This document shows, one piece after another, positions 7,746 through 14,311 of a stretch of 19,905 nucleotides of DNA. The stretch lies in NCBI GenBank assembly GCA_002731735.1, contig PCCM01000103.1, forward strand, positions 7,814 through 27,718, given 5' to 3'. The notes under the pieces were generated by a model, which did not search any database, was not told where the DNA came from, and was given only the letters and a program-made list of their open reading frames with translations. Each line of letters begins with the position of its first letter. Position 1 is the stretch's first letter. Source of the DNA: Gemmatimonadota bacterium (GTDB taxonomy: Bacteria; Gemmatimonadota; Gemmatimonadetes; Longimicrobiales; Gaopeijiaceae). The translations under genes and the position numbers were made by a program.

Positions 7746-8981
7746 CTACATGTGCTCGATAACGGCTTGGCCGAACTCTGAAGTCTTCAGAGTGCGGGCC
7801 CCGTCCATCTGCCGCTCGAGATCGTATGTCACCGTCTTGGCGCCCACCGCACCCTCCATGCCGCGTATTACGGCCTCGGCGGCCTCGTCCCAGCCCATGT
7901 GTTCCAGCATCATGACCGCCGATAGGATCAGCGACCCCGGGTTCACCTTGTCCAGGTCCGAATACTTGGGCGCGGTACCGTGGGTCGCCTCGAAGAGAGC
8001 GATTTCGTCACCCACATTCGCGCCGGGTGCCATGCCCAATCCACCCACCTGTGCAGCACATGCATCCGACAGGTAATCACCGTTCAGATTGGGTGTGACC
8101 AAGATGTCATACTCGTCCGGACGCAGCAGAACCTGCTGGAACATGGCGTCGGCGATGCGGTCGCCAATCACGAGTTTTCCGGTCGGATCGGCGCCGTCCC
8201 AGACGGCGGATTCGGCGATCGTGCTGTCCGGAAATTCGTCCGCAGCCACCTCGTACCCCCAGTCACGGAACGCGCCTTCGGTGAATTTCATGATGTTGCC
8301 CTTGTGGACGAGCGTGGCCGAGCGGCGGTCTCGGTCGAGCCCATAACGAATCGCAGCGGCCACGTGGCGCTTCGTGCCGAAGGGGCTGAGCGGTTTGATC
8401 CCGATTCCGCTCCCGTCGCGAATGTTCGCATCCAATTCATTCACCAGGAATTCGCGTACCTTTTCCGCTTCAGGGGTGCCCGAAGCCCACTCGATACCCG
8501 CGTAGACATCTTCCGTGTTTTCCCGAAAAATGATGACATCGAGCTTCTCGGGCTCCTTCACCGGTGACGGAACGCCCTCGATCCATCGGACCGGACGGAT
8601 ACAGGAGTAGAGATCGAGAACCTTCCTCAACGTCACGTTCAGCGAGCGGATCCCGCCCCCGACCGGCGTTGTGAGAGGTCCCTTGATACCCACCTTGAAC
8701 TCCCGAAGCGCCTCGAACGTTTCCTCCGGAATCCACTCACCAGTCTTGGTATTGGCTTTTTCGCCGGCATAGATCTCCATCCAGACGATCTGCCGGGCGT
8801 CCTGGTAGGCGTGCTCGACGGAAGCATCGATGACGGCCTGCGTGGCACGCCAGATGTCGGGGCCAATGCCGTCTCCTTCGATGAAGGGGACGATCGGCCG
8901 GTCCGGCACCACACAGTTGGCGCCTTCCATGGTGATCTTGTCTCCGTCCGCCGGTACGACCGTGTGTGTGTAGTTGGCCAA
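7746..8981 (-). CDS. icd: Isocitrate dehydrogenase, NADP-dependent (E. coli Icd type)
   Basis: 411 residues from TTG at 8981. Oxidises isocitrate to 2-oxoglutarate in the TCA cycle. Isocitrate-binding residues S113, N115, R119, R129 and R153 are present in IRSLNVTLRK and its neighbours, with Y160 and K227 (VHKGN); the dehydrogenase signature NLNGDYLSDACA (298-309) supplies metal ligands; HGTAPKY (334-340) carries the Lys/Tyr pair that selects NADP. S113 is the position phosphorylated in E. coli; no kinase gene is in the window. The frame is open 32 codons further upstream, but TTG 8981 gives MANYTHTVVPADGDKIT, which lines up with the E. coli start, and GGGG lies 6 nt before it. A promoter candidate is at 9048-9077, inside the longer reading frame. 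Confidence 0.95.
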   Translation of the reverse strand: MANYTHTVVPADGDKITMEGANCVVPDRPIVPFIEGDGIGPDIWRATQAVIDASVEHAYQDARQIVWMEIYAGEKANTKTGEWIPEETFEALREFKVGIKGPLTTPVGGGIRSLNVTLRKVLDLYSCIRPVRWIEGVPSPVKEPEKLDVIIFRENTEDVYAGIEWASGTPEAEKVREFLVNELDANIRDGSGIGIKPLSPFGTKRHVAAAIRYGLDRDRRSATLVHKGNIMKFTEGAFRDWGYEVAADEFPDSTIAESAVWDGADPTGKLVIGDRIADAMFQQVLLRPDEYDILVTPNLNGDYLSDACAAQVGGLGMAPGANVGDEIALFEATHGTAPKYSDLDKVNPGSLILSAVMMLEHMGWDEAAEAVIRGMEGAVGAKTVTYDLERQMDGARTLKTSEFGQAVIEHM

Positions 8982-9047
8982 TGAGCACCCCAGGGTGTTG
9001 CCGTAAATGTTCGGATTGTCTGTCGGAAAAGGGCTGGTAAGCCACGA

Positions 9048-9077
9048 AAGATATCCCCAGGGGGAAGTGGATGCCAA
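9048..9077 (-). promoter_or_regulatory. Candidate sigma-70 promoter for icd-pepA
   Basis: Minus strand: TTGGCA (9077-9072), 18-nt spacer, TATCTT (9053-9048). Matches are 5/6 and 4/6 to the consensus. It would start the transcript near 9041, about 60 nt before the TTG start of icd. Pattern-based only. Confidence 0.5.
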
Positions 9078-9116
9078 TGGCTACTTGCATGGATCGTCCG
9101 TCCAACCGATCTTCTT

Positions 9117-9153
9117 GGGCCGCTAGATGAGATCGGTTCTCAACTAGCGGCCC
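9117..9153 (+). promoter_or_regulatory. Long hairpin upstream of the iron-binding protein gene
   Basis: gggccgctag (9117-9126) and ctagcggccc (9144-9153) are perfect inverted repeats. Inside them, after one A/A mismatch on each side, tgaga (9128-9132) pairs with tctca (9138-9142) around a 5-nt loop, so the whole element folds as a 16-position stem with one internal mismatch. On the plus strand gaccgtttctt follows, mildly T-rich. Its loop side gatcggtt (9131-9138) is also complementary to aaccgatc at 9104-9111, giving a mutually exclusive fold. Could be a 5' leader attenuator, a transcript-stabilising hairpin, or a protein operator. Confidence 0.6.
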
Positions 9154-9191
9154 GACCGTTTCTTATACCATTCCCATTGGGAGGTTTTTCG

Positions 9192-10244
9192 ATGAAGCGT
9201 TTGACAGGGCCTCGCCCCTTGATTGCCGTGGGTGTCGTCTTCTTGGCGGCTTGTTCCGGAGATGGCGGCAGTGAGAGCGCCTCCGCGGACCCCGGTGTCG
9301 TGAACGTCTACAGCCACCGGCACTACGACACGGATCAAGAGCTCTTTCGACGCTTTACCGAGTCGACAGGTATTCAGGTCAACGTCCAGACGGCATCCGC
9401 CGACGAGTTGATCACCCGTCTCGAGACCGAAGGAGCCGACACGCAAGCGGACATTCTGGTCACGGTGGATGCGGGGCGTCTTCAGCGAGCCAGAGCTCGT
9501 GGACTCCTTCGCGGGGTGTCCTCGGAGACGCTGGACAAGAATGTCCCGGCCAATCTCCGGGATCCGGAAGGTTATTGGTACGGCCTGACCCAGCGAGGCC
9601 GGGTGATCGTCTACGCCAAGGATCGCGTTTCGCCCGACGACCTCTCGACCTACGAAGACCTTGCCGACCCCAAGTGGCGGGGCAAGATCCTCGTACGCAG
9701 TTCGGAGAACATCTACAACCAGTCGCTTCTCGCCTCGATCATCGCCGTGCGTGGTGACGAAGAAGCCGAACGTTGGGCGGAGGGTGTGGTCCAGAACATG
9801 GCTCGTACGCCGCAGGGCTCGGATCGCGATCAGGTCCGGGACGTCGCGGCCGGCGTAGGTGACCTCGCCATCGTGAACACCTATTACCTCGGACTCCTGT
9901 TCAACGGCGAAGACGAAGGCGATCGTGCGCTCGCCGACCAAGTGGGCGTCTTCTTTCCCAACCAGAGCGATCGCGGCGCACACATGAACGTCAGTGGCGC
10001 CGGCGTGACCGCGTATTCGCCCAACCCGGACAACGCGCTGCAGCTGCTGGAGTTCTTGACGGACACCGAAGCGCAAACCGGCTACGCCGAAGCCAACTAC
10101 GAGTATCCCGTGAAGCCAGGCATCGAGTGGGCAGAGACGCTGATCGGATGGGGAGAATTTCGTCCGGACACCCTGAATCTTTCCGTTCTGGGTGAACTCA
10201 ACGCTCGGGCTGTCATGCTCTTCGACCGGGCCGGATGGCGATAA
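9192..10244 (+). CDS. Ferric-iron ABC transporter substrate-binding lipoprotein (FutA/FbpA family)
   Basis: 350 residues. The start ATG at 9192 has GGGAGG 7 nt upstream; the frame is open from a TTG at 9177 but that start would lie on the ribosome site. The N-terminus is a lipoprotein signal (MKRLTGPRPLIAVGVVFLAAC, lipobox LAAC, Cys21), so the protein is probably anchored in the inner membrane facing the periplasm. The fold is a type-2 periplasmic binding protein. NVYSHRHYDTD (38-48) and NTYYLG (229-234) hold the His/Tyr residues that bind Fe(III) in FutA and FbpA proteins (Y40, H44/Y45, Y231, Y232). Closely followed by the permease gene. Substrate by family: ferric iron, bare or chelated. 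The last codons and stop are duplicated downstream. Confidence 0.88.
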   Translation: MKRLTGPRPLIAVGVVFLAACSGDGGSESASADPGVVNVYSHRHYDTDQELFRRFTESTGIQVNVQTASADELITRLETEGADTQADILVTVDAGRLQRARARGLLRGVSSETLDKNVPANLRDPEGYWYGLTQRGRVIVYAKDRVSPDDLSTYEDLADPKWRGKILVRSSENIYNQSLLASIIAVRGDEEAERWAEGVVQNMARTPQGSDRDQVRDVAAGVGDLAIVNTYYLGLLFNGEDEGDRALADQVGVFFPNQSDRGAHMNVSGAGVTAYSPNPDNALQLLEFLTDTEAQTGYAEANYEYPVKPGIEWAETLIGWGEFRPDTLNLSVLGELNARAVMLFDRAGWR

Positions 10245-10262
10245 CGGGCCGGATGGCGATAA
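10227..10262. repeat. Exact 18-bp tandem duplication across the stop codon
   Basis: cgggccggatggcgataa occurs at 10227-10244 and immediately again at 10245-10262. The first copy encodes the last residues RAGWR and the TAA stop of the binding-protein gene. As 18 is a multiple of three, the second copy repeats the same codons and stop in frame. Confidence 0.97.
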
Positions 10263-10306
10263 GAAGAGCCGTTACGACAGCTACAGACAATTCGACAGGC
10301 TGAGTC

Positions 10307-12022
10307 GTGGCCAACACGGTAGGCACGAAGGCCCGGAGCGTTTCTGACGCGCTCCGGGCTTTTCGTCATCAGTGGCGCGGGGATTTCCGGGGGGGCCTCA
10401 CCTGGTGGAGCATCTCCGCCCTGATTGCGGTCGCCCTGACGGTTCTGCCGCTCGGCGCGATCCTGCTCGGCATGCTGGGGAGCGGGAGCGAAATGTGGGG
10501 CCACCTGGCCGAAACGGTCCTGCTTGTGTACGTGGGAAACTCCATTGTCCTGATGCTCGGCGTGGGTGTCTTGTCACTCGTGATCGGTCTCGCGCCAGCT
10601 TGGCTGGTATCGGTGTACGACTTTCCGGGACGGCGGACATTCGAGTGGGCGTTGGTCCTGCCCTTGGCGATCCCCACGTACATCATCGCCTACACCTACG
10701 CGGGGATCTTCGAGTACGACAGTCTACTACCGAGCGCACTGAGCACCATATGGCCCGGCATGGAGGTGTGGCGTATCCGCTCCGCTGTCATGTCCCGAGA
10801 GGGAGCCATGGTCATGATGGCGCTGGTGCTCTACCCGTACGTTTACGTCATCGCCCGCGCGTCCTTCCTTCGGCAATCGAGTACCGTGCTGGAGATGGCA
10901 CGTACCCTCGGGCGGGGTCCCTGGGACACGTTTCTTCGAGTCGCTCTCCCAATGTCGAGGCCAGCTGTGGCCGGCGGCCTGACGCTGGTTCTGATGGAGG
11001 TACTCAACGAATACGGAGCCGTAAGATATTTCGGCGTACCAACCTTCACGACGGGCATCTTCCGAGCGTGGTTCCCCCTGAACGACCCGATCGCGGCAAT
11101 GCGCCTGTCCGGGATTCTACTCCTGTTCGTCTTCACGCTCATCATCTTCGAACGTATGCAGCGTGGACGCGCGCGCTTCGATGACGGCACACGGGGGTAT
11201 CGGCCGGCCGTAAGACAAAAGCTAGGCGGAGGGGGCCGTTGGGTTGCGACTGTTGTGTGCCTCCTTCCGTTGGCGTTGGGCTTTTTGGTACCGGTCTCCC
11301 AGTTGGTGGCGTGGGCCGGAGACGCCGGATCGGGAGCCCTCGATGCCCGGTTTCTACGACTGATTCTGAACAGCTTCTCCCTGGCACTCGCCGCCGCATT
11401 CATCGCGGTGTCGGGGGCACTCCTGATCGGATATGCCGCACGGCTGAGTCCCACTCCGCTGCTCCGGCTGGCTTCCAAAGTCTCCGTTCTCGGCTATTCG
11501 ATTCCGGGTGCGGTGGTCGCAGTGGGCGTCTTCGGCCCCTTCGTATGGATGGACCGGCGTTTGAACGCGTTCATGACGGCGGCCTTCGATACTCCCACCG
11601 GCCTCCTGCTGAGCGGAGGGTTGGCGGCACTGATATTCGCCTATGTCGTGCGCTTCCTGGCCGTGGCCCTGAACCCGATCGAATCCGGCTTCAAACGGCT
11701 TTGTGGCAACCTCGATGACACGTCGAGATCGTTGGGTGTTCCCCCGTTGAAAACGCTGTGGAAGGTCGATCTACCCCTGCTCCGCGGCACCCTGATCAGT
11801 GCGGGGCTGCTCGTCTTCGTCGACGTTCTCAAGGAGCTTCCCCTCACACTGATTCTCCGCCCCTTCAACTTCGACACGCTGGCGACGCACGCGTTTCAAC
11901 TCGCGACAGACGAACAGCTGGCCCGGTCTGCGGTGCCGGCGCTGCTTATCATCGTCGTCGGGCTGGTGCCGGTGATCGTGTTGAACAAGCTGATTGGAGG
12001 GGGTGGTAGAGAGTCGTCGTAG
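10307..12022 (+). CDS. Ferric-iron ABC transporter permease, fused double-domain (FbpB type)
   Basis: 571 residues. Two copies of the binding-protein-dependent inner-membrane domain are fused, as in FbpB/SfuB proteins, making the membrane channel for the iron importer. Each half has an EAA loop that docks the ATPase: VLEMARTLGRGPWDTFLRVA (about 205-225) and DDTSRSLGVPPLKTLWKVDL (about 470-490). About 12 hydrophobic segments are visible, the first starting near WWSISALIAVALTVLP (34-49). The GTG at 10307 is the only conventional in-frame start before this segment, with no strong ribosome site, yet a terminator-like hairpin (10331-10363) occupies codons 9-19. Either the start is non-standard and further down, or the hairpin lies in coding DNA. 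No ATPase gene follows; it must be encoded elsewhere. Confidence 0.88.
   Translation: MANTVGTKARSVSDALRAFRHQWRGDFRGGLTWWSISALIAVALTVLPLGAILLGMLGSGSEMWGHLAETVLLVYVGNSIVLMLGVGVLSLVIGLAPAWLVSVYDFPGRRTFEWALVLPLAIPTYIIAYTYAGIFEYDSLLPSALSTIWPGMEVWRIRSAVMSREGAMVMMALVLYPYVYVIARASFLRQSSTVLEMARTLGRGPWDTFLRVALPMSRPAVAGGLTLVLMEVLNEYGAVRYFGVPTFTTGIFRAWFPLNDPIAAMRLSGILLLFVFTLIIFERMQRGRARFDDGTRGYRPAVRQKLGGGGRWVATVVCLLPLALGFLVPVSQLVAWAGDAGSGALDARFLRLILNSFSLALAAAFIAVSGALLIGYAARLSPTPLLRLASKVSVLGYSIPGAVVAVGVFGPFVWMDRRLNAFMTAAFDTPTGLLLSGGLAALIFAYVVRFLAVALNPIESGFKRLCGNLDDTSRSLGVPPLKTLWKVDLPLLRGTLISAGLLVFVDVLKELPLTLILRPFNFDTLATHAFQLATDEQLARSAVPALLIIVVGLVPVIVLNKLIGGGGRESS
10331..10363 (+). terminator. Terminator-like hairpin between iron-binding protein and permease
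   Basis: Perfect 10-bp stem gcccggagcg (10331-10340) / cgctccgggc (10350-10359) with a 9-nt loop, followed directly by four T residues. This has the form of a rho-independent terminator. It lies 87 nt after the binding-protein stop but inside the first codons of the permease frame. It could reduce permease expression relative to the binding protein, or act as an attenuator that translation of the permease start would open. Confidence 0.7.
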
Positions 12023-12077
12023 GCAGAACCCAGCCGGGGTGATTGAGCATCCGCTCGGTGCCAAAACCGTGATCTGC

Positions 12078-12106
12078 TTGCCCCTTCGGGTTTCTAGTTC
12101 TATCTT
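12078..12106 (+). promoter_or_regulatory. Candidate promoter of the ImuB-like gene
   Basis: TTGCCC (12078-12083), 17-nt spacer, TATCTT (12101-12106). The -10 is identical to the one proposed for icd. Transcription would start near 12113, inside the repeated element at 12111-12130, so a repressor bound there would block it. Pattern-based. Confidence 0.45.
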
Positions 12107-12110
12107 CGAC

Positions 12111-12130
12111 TTTCGGTTTTTATTCGGTAT
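12111..12130 (+). promoter_or_regulatory. Putative operator, copy A (TTCGGT-N5-TTCGGT)
   Basis: tttcggtttttattcggtat. Two TTCGGT units start 11 bp apart (12112 and 12123), one helical turn, so both face the same side of DNA. 18 of 20 bases match copy B at 14274-14293. It is 19 bp upstream of the first possible ATG of the ImuB-like gene and overlaps the expected transcription start. Confidence 0.6.
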
Positions 12131-12148
12131 TCGTCTCCGCTTCATTCG

Positions 12149-13510
12149 ATGGCCCATCCGACCATGTCGAAGCCCCGTTCACGCATGTGTGGTGTTCCCA
12201 CCCATCCCACCGTTCGTGGGTGGGAACACAGGGGCACCACCACCACCCAGCATGGAAGCCGCCAAGCTCTGTGTGCCTGGCTACCCACATTCGAGCTTCG
12301 GCTGGAACTGGTTCGAACCCCGGAGTTGGACAGCACGTCCGTGGCTCTTCTCTCCCCGGGGGAGAACACCCGGAGAACCATATGGCAGGCCTCCGAGCGT
12401 GCTTCGATCGCAGGCGTACGACCGGGGCAACTCATCTCGCAGGCCATCGCTCTCTGCCCTTCCCTCACCCTTCTGGAACCCGACCCGGCCCACTACGACG
12501 CTACGCAGGAAGAGCTTCTGGAAACTCTGTCGGGCCTGAGTCCCATCGTGGAACCCGCCGGCCGTGGGCGGATCTTCGTCGGCATGGATGGACTCGGCCG
12601 GCTGTACGGCTCACCATCGCATCAGGTGGAGAGAGTTCTGCACACACTCCTGAAGATTTTCCCTAGCCCGTTGGTGGCCGCCACGAGAATCGGATGGGCT
12701 CCCGGAAAATTCGGAGCCTGGGTGGCCGCAGCCGGAGCGGGGCCGGGCCGGGCCGTGATCGTTCCGGACCAGGAATTGCCGGAATTCCTGAGCCCGTGTC
12801 CTGTCTCCGTACTCCCGGTAGATGCGGTCATGACCGAGCGACTCGAGCGACTCGGCATCGAGACCCTGGGCGATTTGATTCGCTTTCCGAATCCTGCCCT
12901 TGTCGGACAGTTCGGCCCCGACGGGCAGAAAGCCCGGGCGTGGGCCATGGGTGAGCGCATCGACCCCGTCCAGCCGTACTACCGCCCCCAACCGATCCGT
13001 GCCTCCATGGAATTCCACACCCCCGTGGGCCAGGTGGACACGCTCCACGGTGCGCTCGACCGGCTCCTGGAACGGGCGCTGGCCCGTCTGGAGCGTAAAG
13101 GCCGGAGCATACAGGGGGTGCGCCTCGGGGCACGTCTTGAGAATGAGGGCTCGTGGGCCCTGGAGACGATCCTTCGAGAGCCCACGTCCCAGAGAGACCG
13201 AATCGCCTTCACCATCCGAACTCGGATGGCCCTGGCCCCTCCCCTTCGAGCGGTCGAGGCCCTCATGGTGGAATTCTTCCAGTTCGGTCCCGCAACGTCT
13301 CAGAACGACCTCTTCGGTCGAGCGAACCCTGGCGGCAGAGAGGAGAACGGACGGGAGCTATCCGAGGGAGCCGTCCCCACCTCGCTTCGAGAGGCCGTGA
13401 CGGAGTTGAAGCTGAAGCTGGGGTTCTCTCCGCTTTACCGCGTCGTGGAGATCGATCCTTGGTCCAGGATCCCGGAGCGACGACACGCGTTGCTGAATTT
13501 CGATCCGTGA
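12149..13510 (+). CDS. imuB: ImuB-like degenerate Y-family DNA polymerase
   Basis: Up to 453 residues. Family similarity begins at LCAWLPTFELRLELV (about residue 41) and continues through GVRPGQLISQAIALCP (about 90-105), the Y-family finger/palm start. Where active Y polymerases have the first metal-binding Asp (DxFF type) this has WLPTFEL, and at the second site SxDE is replaced by GMDGLGRLYG, so it is probably not catalytic. That is typical of ImuB, the adaptor of the ImuA-ImuB-DnaE2 mutasome acting in damage-induced mutagenesis. LERLGIETLGDLIRFPNPAL is the helix-hairpin-helix region; the little-finger part follows; it ends LLNFDP with no further domain. imuA and dnaE2 are not in the window. 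The first 40 residues look unlike the family and contain a large hairpin, so the start is doubtful. Confidence 0.8.
   Translation: MAHPTMSKPRSRMCGVPTHPTVRGWEHRGTTTTQHGSRQALCAWLPTFELRLELVRTPELDSTSVALLSPGENTRRTIWQASERASIAGVRPGQLISQAIALCPSLTLLEPDPAHYDATQEELLETLSGLSPIVEPAGRGRIFVGMDGLGRLYGSPSHQVERVLHTLLKIFPSPLVAATRIGWAPGKFGAWVAAAGAGPGRAVIVPDQELPEFLSPCPVSVLPVDAVMTERLERLGIETLGDLIRFPNPALVGQFGPDGQKARAWAMGERIDPVQPYYRPQPIRASMEFHTPVGQVDTLHGALDRLLERALARLERKGRSIQGVRLGARLENEGSWALETILREPTSQRDRIAFTIRTRMALAPPLRAVEALMVEFFQFGPATSQNDLFGRANPGGREENGRELSEGAVPTSLREAVTELKLKLGFSPLYRVVEIDPWSRIPERRHALLNFDP
12192..12229 (+). repeat. 13-bp perfect inverted repeat at the start of the ImuB-like frame
   Basis: gtgttcccaccca (12192-12204) and tgggtgggaacac (12217-12229) are exact reverse complements around a 12-nt spacer; an alternative fold pairs cccac (12206-12210) with gtggg (12216-12220) inside a 9-bp outer stem. 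No T-run follows, so not a classical terminator. It lies upstream of the conserved protein region and may be a leader structure or operator rather than coding sequence. Confidence 0.75.
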
Positions 13511-13553
13511 CGAAGGCGTTATAGCTCATCGGATCGCGACGGCCTACGTACTC

Positions 13554-13582
13554 GGGAACCTCCAAGCCTTCTTATGGTCGTT
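13554..13582 (+). promoter_or_regulatory. Candidate ECF sigma promoter 1
   Basis: GGGAACCT (13554-13561), then a 15-nt spacer, then GTCGTT (13577-13582). The GGAAC -35 core is the hallmark of ECF sigma factors, and GTC-type -10 elements are common partners. It lies in the 167-bp gap before an anti-sigma-like gene. Confidence 0.4.
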
Positions 13583-13601
13583 CGCCATAATCCGCGACCG
13601 T

Positions 13602-13630
13602 GGGAACACCGGCCGGCCGAACCACGTAAT
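13602..13630 (+). promoter_or_regulatory. Candidate ECF sigma promoter 2
   Basis: GGGAAC (13602-13607), 17-nt spacer, CGTAAT (13625-13630). The GGAAC/CGTA pair at this distance resembles ECF-type promoters such as those of B. subtilis. The -35 element begins 48 bp after that of candidate 1; the transcript would begin around 13637, about 40 nt before the GTG start. Confidence 0.45.
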
Positions 13631-13677
13631 ACTCGAATTCGCCCACACAGGGGTGGAGGCAAGTAACACGGACGGGA

Positions 13678-14241
13678 GTGACGTCACGCGTGGAATGTTC
13701 GGAATTTCTGAGTCGGTTTTCCGACTTCTATGATGCGCCACCGCAATCACCGCTTCGGCGGCAAGCGGAGGTGCACCTCGAAGGGTGTGAGAAGTGCGCG
13801 CGCTACGGACGGGCTGTCGCGAGCGGGGCCGCACTGCTGAAAACATTACCTCGAGTCGAGTTGTCTGAAAGCTTCCGGCCCACCTTGGAACACCGCTTGT
13901 TCCACCTCGAAGACGAGAATATGCTCGCCCGGGCCACCGGAGCTTCGGCTGTTCCAGTGCTCACCGCTGTGGGTCTGGCCGTCGTCATCGCGATCGTCGC
14001 TTGGGCTCCCAAGTTCACACGCACTTCGGTCCAGGTGGACCTGGCGCCCGGCGTCTCGAGCCCCCTCTCCGGCGAACCCGCCTTCATTCTCGACCCAGGA
14101 ATTTTTCCGGCGCAGGAGCCAGTTCTGGATCTACAGAAGGGACTGTGGTCGGACCCCAATGCGCTGCTCTTCGAGTATTCCTCGATGCGTGAAAGATACC
14201 GGACCAGGGACCTTATCCGCCAAACCGAATCCGAGTTTTAG
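13678..14241 (+). CDS. Zinc-finger (ZAS-type) anti-sigma-factor-like membrane protein
   Basis: 187 residues. The N-terminal cytoplasmic part has the ZAS zinc-site pattern HLEGCEKC (H33, C37, C40) with an upstream C7, as in zf-HC2 anti-sigma factors. One transmembrane helix, AVPVLTAVGLAVVIAIVAWA, is at 91-110. The remaining 77 residues would be periplasmic and end in a charged, Arg-rich tail (MRERYRTRDLIRQTESEF). Such proteins hold an ECF sigma factor inactive until a signal arrives. No sigma gene is next to it, so it is an orphan or the partner lies elsewhere. The GTG at 13678 is chosen; GTG 13690 (VECSEF) with GGGAG about 10 nt upstream is equally good. Two ECF-type promoter candidates precede it. 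Confidence 0.75.
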   Translation: MTSRVECSEFLSRFSDFYDAPPQSPLRRQAEVHLEGCEKCARYGRAVASGAALLKTLPRVELSESFRPTLEHRLFHLEDENMLARATGASAVPVLTAVGLAVVIAIVAWAPKFTRTSVQVDLAPGVSSPLSGEPAFILDPGIFPAQEPVLDLQKGLWSDPNALLFEYSSMRERYRTRDLIRQTESEF

Positions 14242-14273
14242 CGAGTCCCCACTCGGAATTGCATCGCCCCGAG

Positions 14274-14293
14274 TTTCGGTTTATTTTCGGTAT
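14274..14293 (+). promoter_or_regulatory. Putative operator, copy B (TTCGGT-N5-TTCGGT)
   Basis: tttcggtttattttcggtat. TTCGGT units start at 14275 and 14286, again 11 bp apart, 18/20 identical to copy A. A -35/-10 pair TTGCAT (14259-14264), 17 nt, TATTTT (14282-14287) overlaps it, so bound protein would cover the -10 region. It ends 18 bp before the ATG of the small DUF6504-like gene. Confidence 0.6.
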
Positions 14294-14311
14294 ATCCCGA
14301 ACCCGATTCTC

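Noticed and set aside
8982..9077. N-terminal extension of icd to 9077
   Set aside because: The extra 32 residues have no counterpart in E. coli Icd, contain a candidate promoter, and the TTG at 8981 has a suitable G-rich ribosome site and aligns with the E. coli N-terminus.
9117..9153. The strong hairpin as a tRNA or other known RNA gene
   Set aside because: It is a single stem with no cloverleaf arms, anticodon or T-loop sequence; I keep it only as a leader or operator element.
13679..13686. Perfect palindrome TGACGTCA at the anti-sigma-like gene start
   Set aside because: Eight-base palindromes of this kind are expected by chance in 20 kb; no second copy or other support.
14159..14311. 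Longer upstream start for the DUF6504-like gene
   Set aside because: It would overlap the end of the anti-sigma-like gene and the operator/promoter region; the ATG at 14312 is the natural start.
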